Positions 1 to 24,600 of a stretch of 64,000 bases of DNA are shown piece by piece. Numbering within the stretch: position 1 is the first letter of the stretch; each line of letters begins with the position of its first letter. The notes below the pieces were generated by a model. That model searched no databases. It saw only the letters and a program-made list of their open reading frames with translations, and was not told where the DNA came from. Made by a program: the position numbers and the translations under genes. The DNA is from Alitta virens (taxonomy: Eukaryota > Annelida > Polychaeta > Phyllodocida > Nereididae), in contig OW028579.1 in the NCBI GenBank assembly GCA_932294295.1, positions 32,437,250-32,501,249 on the forward strand, read 5' to 3'.

Positions 1-269
1 GCTTACCTTAGCACTTCATTTTTTATCTTATTTTTGTGCGTTTTTAAACGGAGTTCTTAAACTTCTTGTCAGAGTGTAGCACAAAATAAAAGCATACTTC
101 TGTGGAATAGGAACTAAAATTTAAACTTAAAATTGAGGTAAATCCTCTAGATTTTTTTTTTTATATGAAAAACGTAATTTTTAAAATCGTTACTGTCACT
201 TTGCAGCATTTTGTGTAGTGTATATGCTGCAACTATTTTTCATAATTGACTCATTGGAAACAGAGTAAC

Positions 270-567
270 TATATGTCTCAATGCTGCTGGGTCGGAAGCT
301 CAGTCAGCTTTTATGACCAGCTGCCAGATGCAGATGTAATGATGAGATGATCAGGCTTGGGGTCCACACCATGTTTCACATCTACCCCATGGGTGGGGTC
401 TTTCACTTGCCTCAGCATAGGTACTGGGTACGAGACACCTCCAATTTAACGTCTCATGTAGCTAATGAAGAGTGCCCGGACTGGGGTTCAAACCATGGAC
501 CTTCTGCAGAGCTGGCTAATTGTTGAATTGGCGGATGGCTCAACCATTAGGTCACCCAGCTGCTGAA
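270..567 (-). mobile_element. tRNA-derived SINE (family 1), near complete, - strand
   Basis: Read on the - strand it starts with a tRNA-like head: an A-box-like TGACCTAATGG and, about 55 bases on, a B-box GGTTTGAACCCC. The body shared by at least eight copies in the window follows (GACGTTAAATTGGAGGTG, GCTGAGGCAAGTGAAAG, CCCCACCCATGGGG). This is the clearest head in the family. Confidence 0.82.
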
Positions 568-700
568 GCCAAAGAATTCCAGTTTCTTTAAAAACCATTT
601 TTTAACTTACTTATAATAACGAATAATTATGTTTTGTGACATGCAACAGAATTCTAGCGCATGTGAACTTTTAATTAACTGATTGTTCGAATTCCGACAT

Positions 701-885
701 GTTGATCGCATGAGACGTTAGATAGGAGGTGCCTTGTTCTCAGTGTCTGTGCTAAGGCAAGTAAAAGTCCCATGGGCTAATTATCGAATATGTAACGTGG
801 TGTGGACTCAACCTCTTATCATCTCATCATAACATCTGCCTTTAGTTGAAGTTTGGTACCAGGTGGTCACATGAGCTGGCTTACT
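701..885 (+). mobile_element. tRNA-derived SINE (family 1), 5'-truncated
   Basis: Body only: catgagacgttagatagga, gctaaggcaagtaaaag, cgtggtgtggactc and a ggtggtcacatgagctg tail. Diverged from the other copies. Confidence 0.7.
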
Positions 886-970
886 TAGCATATAAGTATG
901 TGTCATTCTAACATGCATGGTGTAGTGAATTAGTGCGGTCAATAAAGTTTGTTAATGTTTCTAAATTCAG

Positions 971-12642
<11,672 letters not shown>

Positions 12643-13230
12643 AATTTAATATAAAGTTTCATATTTTATTTGTTTATAGACATAGCATAATTAGGTAGTA
12701 TGCATTTCTGTGATACTTCTGGTTTAATGATATTGAATGATTTGTCAATTTTTAAAGTTTCCACCACTTGCATGTGGCGACATCTTGTGATAAATTTAAT
12801 ACATTGAATGATGTTTGTGATTACCTCAATGTAGTGGAGTGGGCAGTCTTGGACATAACATTTACAAAAATCAAAAACTAAGAGTAACATACTCAATTAT
12901 ACAGTGTAGTGTTATGTATATTTGAATTTATTAATTTGAATTTGAATTTATTAAATTTTTCGGCAATTACATGTATATTTGCAATACAAGGTTACAATAT
13001 ACCAAATAAATATAATTATATTATGTAAGTTGCCTGGGTCCATACATAAAAGCAATGCTTGAAGGTTGTATGGCCCTGGGAAAGTGTGGTGATGATAATG
13101 AATGAAGATGAGGATGGATATACTGCTTTTTAGTTTTTGGGCATTACACAATGTACTAGGTGATGTACTATGCAGGGTACATTTCAGGATAGAGTTCAGT
13201 TGTTGCAGTATATGGAAAATTGTATTATTA

Positions 13231-13353
13231 CCAAGATAGCATTCCAAATCAGCGGGTTATCGTCATTTCAACATTGGTTGCCGCCGGTACAACACCGTAT
13301 CAAAATCACTGACGTTGCACCAAGGTTATCCCAGTTTGGTATGCTATCTGGGT
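13231..13353. mobile_element. MITE family A copy
   Basis: ccaagatagcattccaaatc and ttggtatgctatctgggta form the inverted ends. The interior has the family's GTTG/CAAC-rich core. Confidence 0.8.
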
Positions 13354-14780
13354 ATTATGTTATGTGTGGTTATATTATTGCTTTGAATATAATTGTTTCG
13401 TATAGTTAATTGGTTTTCATACCAAGACTTTCGACGTTTTATGTAAGTGTCTTATTGGCGGTTAAACTGCTCTAGATTTTAGTGCGATTCTCTTAGATTG
13501 GTTGACAAAGAATCTGTGATTATAAATATAGACAGATTACTCAACATGAGTAATATTTGAGATTTATACTGAGTACATTGTAAATATTGTTACAGTGGGA
13601 CTCATTTATTGTGAACATGCTAATAATGTCCAGGAACAGATTTTTGCTTTGCACAGCAGACATGCATGTAAAACCCAGTTATAATGAACACTATTAGGGG
13701 TCGACATGGGTCTTTATATAGAAGGCAATGTCCCATGCCGCCATTTTAAGAAAACATTCTCGATGATGATAATGGTGTTTATTTGATATTTAAATGGTTA
13801 TTTATTTACGTTATATAAATATATAAATGTTATAAATGTGTTGTATATCGTATGTTAGTCAGAGTGTACAATGGTGTCATATTTATTGCACCTGTAGTGT
13901 ATGACATGCAACCAATAGCACTTACGGCCAAAATAGCTGACCTGGCAGATTATTTAGTTTATAAATTTGGCAAAAACCAATCACGCTGACCACACCCAAA
14001 ACACTAACTGAAATAAAATTTAATGTTGTTACCTAACTGACATTACAACGTTATGGTCAGCGTCGCCGATTCGCGATTTCAGAGTCGTTTTATGAACAAT
14101 TAAGGTCAGAATGGTTCAATATATGCTACAAGCGAAATGCCTATCCATTTATGTACAAAATAAATCTGAAATTTTGAAAATCGGACGAAAACTGAAGGAG
14201 CTCTGTAATTAAATGTATTACGAAGTGACGACGCTAATGACGTTCATGACGTTCTTCTGTGCCTCGTTTTCGTATTCTGTAGTATTTGCCAGGCAATATA
14301 ACTGACCGTGATATTTGTCAGTGATATTTAATATTATAAAATAAATGGTGATATTAGTTTATTTGCCGTAAGCACCATTGGATGCAGCAAGCAGAGGGAA
14401 ATCAGGATTTTCAATGTTGTGTAATGTTATGTTTATGTTAAAAATAAACAATTTCGTAGTATATTGTTTTAATTATCACTAGTACTCAGCTATTATTATC
14501 CAAGTGTAAAACGTAAAAAATGTATATTATATACATGCATGATTTGGTTTGTTCATGGCAATAAAAGTTTGGTAAATATTAATTTAACATTTGTGTTATT
14601 CTTTTATGTGAGGAAAATGCCGTATGACCGGTCTATGGAAATGACAGGAAAACAAAAATACTGCAAAGAGAACATTAAACAGTGATGAGGAGAAACCAGA
14701 GAACATTCCTATCCCAGTTTTAAAGAAAGATATATAGAGATAGATAAAACTCCCTAAACATCCCCCCCCCTTTTTTTCAG

Positions 14781-15026
14781 GTTATTTTGGTCCCTAGTAG
14801 GTACCACAGGCGTTTGCCATCATGACAGCACAAGCAAGTTAGCATACAATAAGACCAAGGCTACTGACTTTGTCAAGAACAGCTTTTACTCCCCCTGTGC
14901 AACTGCCTTCAAGGATTGGGGCCAGTTTCAGTCAATAACATCATATTACACTTCAAAAATGGCAATACTATTCCAAAAAAAATTTTTCCTTCTTATTCTA
15001 AGTGATAACTTTATTTATTTGTAGGT
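14781..15026 (+). other. Unassigned exon-like open stretch
   Basis: After a polypyrimidine tract and tttttttcag (ending 14780) one frame stays open for about 80 codons (it includes KLAYNKTKATDFVKNSFYSP). The second half loses protein-like composition and no donor with matching frame is clear. I do not recognise the peptide; it may be an old transposon piece or chance. Confidence 0.2.
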
Positions 15027-15614
15027 ATTTACCACTTATTGTCAGGGAATTCCTTGCCTGTACGCTGGGAATGTTCAATTCTCATCTCTATTGCAGCTAG
15101 GGAGGTGACACTTCAGCTCTTTTGGCATCATCAAGAAATGAATAAGTCTTTATGATAATGATTGATGTTTGACTTAATAATAAAGTAGCACAGAAATTAA
15201 GTTCATCAGGTTTGTTTCTTTATGGCTTATTGCGGTTTTATCTGCTGATCTTTCCAAAAAAGTGTTGATTTCTATGACGTCATTTGAGCATTTGAAATTG
15301 AGTAAATATCATGCATGACTGTAAGTTCAGATATTTACCATTCCTTCACAAAACAATTTTCAAGCCTGCATCAGCTTTCATACAGAATGGCATTTTTTAG
15401 ATGTGTGAAAAGAAAAAAATTATCTCAAGTTATAAAAAGCATTCGTTTTGGAATGACTACAGATAACGCTTTTAAAGTACAGCACTGAGGATTAAAAAAA
15501 AAAAAGAAATATTTAGTCATCTTAAAAACTTTTACCAAACCTTTGTCAATAGTTTAACAAAGTGAACTGAAATTGTATCCTTCTTTTAAGAGATAAAAGG
15601 ACGTGTAATATGAG

Positions 15615-15781
15615 AAGTTCGCAATTGAAACATTTGCAAAAAGGATAAAGTCATCTGGTTATGGATCAAAAGAGCAAAAACACGCCGTCCATAGTTCAAC
15701 ATTCGATCATGTACCAACAACTTGGTGACACAATTTGAATCTTTGAGGGTCAGGTAAAGGCAAGATACATGCATTAAAATT
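15615..15781. repeat. Direct repeat copy 1 (167 bp)
   Basis: Starts gaagttcgcaattgaaacat and is nearly identical to 16056-16222, about 440 bases away. On the - strand both copies keep the same frame open (KLLVHDRMLNYG, LLIHNQMTLSFLQMFQLR). Confidence 0.85.
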
Positions 15782-16055
15782 GTTTTTTGTTAGGAAATAT
15801 TAGTTTTTTTAATAACAAAGGCCCACATTTTATAAGGGCACTTTAGATTTAATACTAACTTTTTTCAGAATATGTCCTGAGCATTGAGGAATTTCAATAA
15901 TATATATTTAAAAAAAATATTACTTCAGTACTAAGTCTACAGCCATCAAACATACACAGCAACAATGAATGAAGCATTCTGATTAATTGGCTTACAACAG
16001 CTGGTTGGCGAATATAGATAAATGTTGTGTCTATATACCATAATTACCTTTATAT

Positions 16056-16222
16056 GAGGAGTTCGCAATTGAAACATTTGCAAAAAGGATAAAGTCATCT
16101 GGTTATGGATCAAAAGAGCAAAAACACACCGTCCATAGTTCAACATTCGATCATGTACCAACAACTTGGTGACACAATATGAATCTTTGAGGGTCAGTAA
16201 AGGCAAGATACAACCATTAAAA
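16056..16222. repeat. Direct repeat copy 2 (167 bp)
   Basis: Differs from 15615-15781 by only a few substitutions. It ends shortly before the left end of the 16248 element, which may have been involved in the duplication. Confidence 0.85.
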
Positions 16223-16247
16223 TATATTTCTAACACCCGACCATAAG

Positions 16248-17429
16248 CCCTGCAAACACAAGCACATTGTGACAATCTTGTCACAACATTTGTATAATAT
16301 AGTCACAATATTGTAGATCACATTGTCACAGTATGAAAGTGTGGACCCTAGAAAAGTGTGCGGCAACATTACTGATAATATTCCCGAAAACATTATTAAT
16401 ATATTGTTAGAACAATCAGATTATTTTTTATGAGTTATCCGTCCAATACAATATTGTGAGAATATTTTCACAGCATTGACATGTTTAACTAACATTAGAA
16501 GAGTATTGCAGATCATATTTGCACCACATTAAAGTGTCCACAGTAGAAACATTATTGCACAGGTTTCCTTGAAACATAGCCAGAAGATACTCATGCAATT
16601 AGTTCTTTTAATACTGAATATTGAATATATAAATGGCAAAAATTGGTGAGCATTCACAGTGATGTATCTTTCCACCTCATGTCTTGTTGTCAATCAGGCT
16701 CATGATTAGGTCCACTTCTACATCAGTATACACCTCTGAAAATTATAATTAAATAATAAAAATACCAATCTATTTTGCATTCCTGAATTTTGTTGCTGAG
16801 ACTTAAAACTCTCTCCATATTAAAATGGCTACCAGATGCATATAATCCCTAGATGGTGCTTGTAAATTTAAATTTATATTTTCATAATGTGAATAAAAAT
16901 ATTGCAGCAATGTTTTTAATGACATTTTTTATAATATCATTACAACATACATATTATCATTTACCTAATGTTGTGACAATATTATTTGAGCATAATGTAA
17001 CATTATGATAGCGTGGACCTAGAAACAGTTGCAGCAACATCATTAATCATATTATAACAAAATATTATGGAAATAATGGCAGAACACATTTTCATAAAAA
17101 GAATAAAATCCTTTTTGCAATGTGTTTAATAAAATATTTAAAAATATGGCACATATATCTTTTACAACATCCACATTATCATTCAAATAATGTTGTGGCA
17201 ATATTATTTGAGCATAATGTAAGAATAAGAAAGTGTGGGCCCTAGAAATGCTTGCGGCAATATTATAAATCATATCATCAAGAAACATTATCAAAATAGT
17301 TTAACCATGTAAATTATATTATAGAATGTTGTCTCAACATTTACACAATCTGTTTTGGAACATTTTTTGTCAAATATTGTCCCAATGAGTGAGTGCTAAT
17401 ATTATTCAAAAGTTGTCGTGTTTGCAGGG
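16248..17429. mobile_element. Non-autonomous DNA transposon, CCCTGCAAACAC ends
   Basis: Left end CCCTGCAAACACAAGC and right end (reverse complement) CCCTGCAAACACGAC. The 1.18-kb interior is built from diverged repeats of a caatattgtgacaat-like motif and agtgtggaccctagaaa blocks (about 16340, 17010, 17235). No coding capacity is visible. A target duplication was not resolved. Confidence 0.7.
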
Positions 17430-17640
17430 AGGGATATAACTAACTTATACTCCATAAGGCATATTCACTAAAAAAAGTTTTATTGTTGGCTGTGTTTTAA
17501 TGCCTCTATTATGCAAGTTAGCACTCTTCTGTATTTCATTGAGCTATAATATTATTATTCAAGTTTAGTTTGCACTCAGGAGGGAGTTACCTAACATTTT
17601 CATTGGTTATTGCCTGCTCAGAACAATAGGAAAACACTCT
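17428..17640 (+). repeat. Repeat shared with 33990-34150
   Basis: Common blocks are gagggatataact, the aggagggagtta stretch and ctcagaacaatagg, in the same order at both loci. The nature of the family is unknown. Confidence 0.6.
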
Positions 17641-18071
17641 AAGTGGAGTATGATGTATCTTATGAGGCTGCGTATAATATGCCATTGTTGCATCAATAAT
17701 AGCTCTGCAAATCAGATGTGCTGCCATGGTTACAGAGATGTAAAGGTGTCACCTCATTTTATCCAAGCTTTGATGCAGCAGCACCGATGGGGAGGGGCCA
17801 AGGCGAATGATGCCTGAATATCCGATAGGATTTCAGGATACAAAAGAGAATGCTTACCACTCACATATCTATATTGCTTTGTTCGCTTGGCCATAAAAGC
17901 ACCAGTAAAGGTAGATTTGGTCCCGAAGTATTGGGCTTGCAGATTTGTGTGCAAACACAGCGTCTTACCTGCACTTTAAAAAGACTATACAACAAACTGA
18001 TTGAGCTACACCTTTCAACACTTTAGAAGAAGTAATATCAACTGCACAAGACATATTAATTGTCATTGATC

Positions 18072-18661
18072 ATGGAAAATTCAACACAATTGTCATCAGA
18101 AGATCTAACAACAAAGGCGGTAACTGAAATGATAAACGATACGCTGACAATGGATGAAATGATCGCACAAGTGGACAATAATAAAGTTATAGTTGTGCCT
18201 GTAGACTGGTATTATTGGTTAATGCACTTAGTAGCTCTTGTCGTCTTAGTTATAAGTGCAATTTGCAGCATTTTGGTACTGATTTGGCAACAACGGACGG
18301 CTTCGCATAAAAATGTCTTCCGCCGGAAGATCGGAGAGCGACTCGTCGTTTATCTTGCTGTAACTGACTGCATCTTTAGCATCTCTCACTTTTGTGACCA
18401 TCTTTTGATTATTTATGCCAATGGATACAGACCACCAGTTCTACCCTGCATTGTATTTGCAGCCATATTGGGTGAAGCGAGTTTCGCGCAGAGTTTGCTG
18501 ATTCTCATCACAGCGTTAAGTTTGTGTCTACTTGTCGCCTTCAACCGAAAGATTTATTTTGGCCGCTACGACATGGGACTTTTTTTTGCAGCATACATCT
18601 TGCCACTGTCTATCATGACGTATGCCATTGCAAAGGACTATTTGGGCTATCATGGTTTTTG
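18072..18661 (+). CDS. 7TM receptor exon 1 (N-terminus to TM4)
   Basis: ATG in the context gatcATGG. The exon ends ...GYHGF plus TG, with donor G|GTAACG; reading through gives an immediate TAA. TM1 is around YYWLMHLVALVVLVISAICS, TM2 around VVYLAVTDCIFSISHF, and TM3 around LLILITALSLCLLVAF. Confidence 0.85.
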
Positions 18662-21600
18662 GTAACGTATAACATTATTTATCAATACATGAAGCTCACT
18701 TTACAGAATTCCAAAAATACAAGATATATGAGACTCAGTTTTCTAATTCCTTTTTGATTAGCATTGGGTCTACAAAAACAATTTTATTATGGTAAATGCT
18801 GCAATGATCTAATAAACCTGAAACATAGTTAAAGTTTTCATTATGTATCAATAAGGCATTTGCCCTGCGATTTAGTGCCAACGTTTTTCATCTGCATGTA
18901 ACTGGAAAAGATCATCTGATTTTGCAATTCTAGAAAATGGAGTGGAGTAACTATATGGACACTCACATTAGCATTTTGATATGAATTGAGACTGGCCTTT
19001 ATAAATGACACCACCTGTATTTCATTGAGCTATTGAAGAAATTTGTAGATGCAAATCCTCAACGAGCTTAGCCGATACCACAATTTACACCCTTTGGCAG
19101 GCCATAATAATATGTTGAAATTATACGGTGGCCCCTCAGAAGCGACATATAATTGTCTTAGAGGGGTCTCCTTGCCTCTTTTTGTATATGACTTTCCTCA
19201 TTGGGCTAAAAAAAAATTCATTTTCATTGTCATCATCATTGTCATCATTGAGTCTTTCTACTACTGGGGCATATGCGCTCATTGAGCAGCCATTACAGCA
19301 CTCCTTTGGTTATGATCGCTCTGCATTTGCCATCACTTCTTGTAGTCAAATACCCATTTGCACCTGGGTGGAGTGAAGCAGTGGTTTAAGGAAAATCTGC
19401 TGTTCTTCCATGAATTAATCTCAATATGTTGTATTTCTAGGTGCTTCATGAATATCTTCAACCATGAATTAATCTCAATACGTTGTATTTCTAGGTGCTT
19501 CACGAATATCTTCAACCATGAATTAATCTCAATATGTTGTATTTCTAGGTGCTTCACGAACATCTTCAACCATGAATTAATCTCAATACGTTGTATTTCT
19601 AGGTGCTTCATAAATATCTTCAACCATGAATTAATCTCAATACGTTGTATTTCTAGGTGCTTCACGAACATCTTCAACCATGAATTAATCTCAATACGTT
19701 GTATTTCTTGGTGCTTCACGAATATCTTCAACCATGAATTAATCTCAATATGTTGTATTTCTAGGTGCTTCATGAATATCTTCAACCCTTCTGCACTGGA
19801 ACTGTTGGTTGTGCAAGGCTTTATTCAGACCATCATATTCTGCGCCAATGTAGTTCTGTATGCTATTGTGTGGCTTGCGATAATTCAGTCTGCTCGACGC
19901 CTGAAGAAATTTGATGCACCGACCAACAACGAAGGTGGGACGAACAGTACGAAAGGGGCAGCTGTGGAGAGACAGAACTCAAACACCAAAACAGCCAAGG
20001 TGATATCAATAGTTTGTTGAAATATGCAAGTTTATTCATTTATTTAACACTTTGCAATAACTTACGGGGGACCTCAATGTCTTCCTGATGTCATAAATGT
20101 AAAAAAATCCAGTAATGGATCTTTGAAGCATTTAATTTAAAAGATCAAAAAAGTATGTACCCAAGCTTGATGTTCACTGTAACCCAAATAAGAGGGATTT
20201 CAGGCTTTTATATGCCCTAAAAATTAGTTTAGTTATCACAAAAAATACTGCACTGAATGACCTCTGCTCGTCATTTTTTTCTAGCAGTCATGAGGTCACT
20301 AATTGTGAGACACAATGGTATGATGCAAAATTAATTATTTATTGGTCATAGAGTGCTTTTTGTAGATTTTCTTTATATTTCTACGCATTATCTTTATCAT
20401 CCATCTTAAAAGTAGCAAAATGAATAACAATTGCACAATAAAATAACAAAGTCAAAATTTCATATCACCCGATGTTTAAGGCCCAATGCAAATTCAATCG
20501 GGATGTTAATTATTTTTCTTGTGAACTTAGATAAAATAATCCATTCGCATTGCGAATGGATTTGGCATTATTGGGTATCACTACCCAGATGTCATGCCAC
20601 ATTGGCTAGACACATTGACCCCACGTTGACCTAACGTTGACCCAATGTGCATCATGTGTTATGCTTTCTGGGTATTTATTTTCTACATAACATATGTAGT
20701 TGCATTGTATTGCATTTGAGGATTACATATATGTAATAAACAATACAATTGATATATTAAAATCAAACAACTGTCTGCATGTAGGACAGGAGTCAGGACC
20801 CAGAGTAAGTTGTTAGTATGTCAGATTTGCTCAGTGTTGGTCCAGCATTGCCCGAGGCAGATCGCCCAGAGATGAAAGTCGGGCCGACCTCTTATGTAAT
20901 CTGGGTTCATCATTCTATTGAACAGTAAGGGGAGACTTTACTTGTGGAGACAACGACTTTGTGGAGTCAATTTTGTGATTTTATGACAGTCACACCCAAG
21001 TGTCTTGCATGGCGAGACAGCGAAGTGACAAATAATTGATAGCTCATATTTTGATGACTGCTGGTACTCACTGTTGATTTTTACCATCGCCAAATTTGCT
21101 GTCCACACAAGATTGAATGATGTAACTAAACCAAATCACAAACTCGATGAGATAATGTCATCATTTATGGTACCAACATCTTTATCAGTGTCAAGGACTA
21201 TATTGGTGCTCCTTAAGGGGCGTTCACACTATCACGTATAAGAGCTACGTATGACCACGTATGAAAATATATTTTTCACTCTTGTTCATCCTTGGCCATA
21301 CGTGATTTGCTTGCCGGGCATTTTATGTATACTCGCGCTAATCTGTAGGATGCTCCTGGTTGCGCTTGACCACTCACGGACATAAAAACTTTTATGCTTA
21401 AAATTTGGCAGACGTTCTATGAGTAAATTATTTATATATTAGTTATGTAACTTGCTCGGGGTCAGTCAGCGAGCATCCTACATACGTTCTACGTAAGTAC
21501 GTGACCATACGTAGCCATACATAGCCATACATAGCCACTGTCCATCTGTATATACTTGCCATCCACTCGCGTCTACTCGTGGAACGCTCATAAAACGCTC

Positions 21601-24600
21601 AGCGGACATCCGTCGGATTATCTACGAGCGATCTACGAATGCCTCACGTATGCTCATGGATGCTTCACGGATGCCTCACGGAATAATAAATCTATAATTT
21701 TGCTTTGGAAACTATCGGTTTTAATCCAATATTATACTATTTTTCGTACTCATTTAACTAATGATATTTGCTGCTGAAACCTGTTGAAGTGTTCAGGGCC
21801 CTATGTAAGCACCTGCATCTCACTTCTAATGACTTAACTCGTGACCAGAGAGAAAAATCAGTAAAAAATTCCATTTAAAATCTGACAGTAGTGGAAATTC
21901 AATAAAAAATCCTATATAAACTAGTGTAAAACTTCACATGAGTTGTGCTACAGGTATAAATCCACCAATTTCAACGAAACTGCTCAAGCATTTTCCTTTG
22001 GTCAAAAGGCAATACCAAAAAAAATTTAGGTTGGATCTGACAATATTTTCAAATTTGCTGGGCACCAGCCACACCCTATGACGTAGGTTTTGTATGTGAC
22101 AGTGTGACGCCCCTTTAGGGGTCACAGTCCTCACAAACCTAACTTTTGTTATAAGCAACCACAGATCATTTTGCTACTAAAGTTGCATAAAGGCTTAGGC
22201 TTATATTGCTGCCCCATTTTTTGTATAGTGCACCTCAGAATGTGCCAAAATAATATTTGATCATGTTTTATGCGTGTAGAGACTTGGCTCACCTACCAGC
22301 TTGGCGTTAGTCACAAAAGCCAAAGTTACTACTAATAAATAATTATTATTTATCTAGAATTTGTTTCCAGTATGTTTTTCCTGTTCTTTTATCGGTGGCT
22401 GGCGTGAAAATTATGCACTTATGACATATATTTATGATAAATTGACGTCAGATCTTACGTATGATTTCACATGATATGATTGCGTTAAAAAAATAACCTT
22501 CCAACATTAGCCATCTTATAGCCAATCTAACATCATCTTCTTATCTGCCCATATATAGATAGCATTCAAAATCCATCTTATAGCCAATCTAACATCATCT
22601 TCTTATCTGCCCATATATAGATAGCATTCAAAATCCATCTTATAGCCAATCTAACATCATCTTCTTATCTGCCCATATATAGATAGCATTCAAAATCCAT
22701 CTTATAGCCAATCTAACATCATCTTCTTATCTGCCCATATATAGATAGCATTCAAAATCCATCTTATAGCCAATCTAACATCATCTTCTTATCTGTCCAT
22801 ATATAGATAGCATTCAAAATCCATCTTATAGCCAATCTAACATCATCTTCTTATCTGCCCATATATAGATAGCATTCAAAATTGGGACAACATTGGCGTG
22901 ATGTCGGCAATGTTGATACAATGTTATTCCAATGGTGGCCAACATAGAAATGACCTTGTACTGACCTTGGACTGGTTTGGAATGCTATCTGGATGGGTAT
23001 GACATTATGACATTAGATACTTAAATTATGTCATGCATGAAACGTACATGTTAACATACACCCAAGGCAGCATATTGCTTGTTATCATCTCTGTAAAGGT
23101 GTTGGCCATAAATTAAATAAATTAAACAATACTTTTGGTGAATTTTTTAAAGATATTAACAAGGTAAAATAACGGACAGGTTATCGGAATATTACAGGGT
23201 AATATTGCCCTGTAATGTTAGGATTACTTTCTGTGGGAAAGCATCTTCTGGAAATGTTGGCAATTAAAATTGAAAGTTGAAATGAACAATAGTTTATTTG
23301 GCTTTGTACCATTGGGTAGCGTTACGTCCATGCTCATATTACATTGGTCTAAATACACATGTATTAGCCAGGGTGTGAAGTTCTCCCTCCTATTTCTACT
23401 GCTTAGGTATTTTGCTTGCAGTTTATTGTAGCACAACCCTTGTGCCTGGAAGCATGTCATCTCTTCATTACCTCTGCCACCACCTCTCAGTGAGCCCAGC
23501 TATTAAGTATTTTGCAGCAATGCATGCATGTGTAGTTAATGTTTAAAGTTTAACATATTAAGCATAAAAGCGCTTATTTTTCATTTAGAAATTTAAATGC
23601 AAAATTATGAAGTTTCATGCCTTTGTTCTTAGTCAAGTATGTTGTGCTTAGGTTTAAAGATGATCTGGCTATAGTAAAAAGCCCTTGGAGCTGATAGGAA
23701 TTAATCTGTTAAACCCTAGCATCATCAAAGTGTCAGCCAGCTTAACAGAGCTGCAGATTGCACTCCTTTGTTTCCACCTAAGCCTGAGAGCATTGTGTGC
23801 TTATCAACTCCCTTTGTGGTATACTTAAAGTGGCACTGTCTGTCAAATTTGCAATTTTCTAAGATGTTATCAAACTGTTGAAAATTACCTTTATTAATCA
23901 AGGCACACTAAATTTGTGTGAATTAATGATTTTATAAGACTTTAATTACAAAAAGAAAAGTATACATTGAGAGAAAATCCAGACCAAAACATTGGAAACA
24001 CAATGGAAATGACATCATCACCATTGTTCAGTATTGTGATGTCATCACTGGGTTTGTTTACATATTGAATTTTTGATGGCATGAAAAACTAATATTTATA
24101 TTATTTATTGTAAATTAAAACTAAAGACAAGAAGGCAGTATTGATTTATTATTTTAATGTGCAAATTTGACAGACAGTGCACCTTTAAAGTGGCACAATG
24201 TTAATAGACTATCAGTTATGCATGGGGCTTATTTCCATGTGCATTATGTGTTCTGTGATACCTATGTGTTCTGGAATGTTAAGATGCAGTGCATTTGATG
24301 TTTTCCATCATTATTAAGATCAATGTGCAGTATTATGTAAGGGGATAAGCCCCATTGTGGGATTGCTCACTATGAGGGGGGTTTGATTGGAGTGTCAGCC
24401 AAAATCACATGGGGACTTTTAGATCACAGGATTGGTCGCTGATTAATGGGCCTCAGGCCAAATGATTTGAATATGAATGTGATTGGATGAGTGTAGTCCT
24501 CCCCTAGTGAGGAAAGTGGCCATTGGAAAATACATAAGGAATTTTTGTGATTAATAAATCAGTTTTTACCTTACCTGAAAATTCAAAGGAGCAAAGCACT

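Larger units (their letters stand above)
12643..18071. other. Intergenic region, repeat-rich, no supported gene
   Basis: It contains a MITE-A copy at 13231, a direct duplication (15615 and 16056), a 1.18-kb TIR element (16248-17429), and a repeat shared with 33990-34150. One open stretch at 14781-15026 after a tttttttcag is exon-like but unmatched. I see no convincing promoter beyond TTTAAAA near 17976, about 95 bases before the receptor start. Confidence 0.6.

Noticed and set aside
18060..18071. Receptor start at the TTG four codons upstream
   Set aside because: TTG is not a normal start here; the first in-frame ATG at 18072 has a good context.
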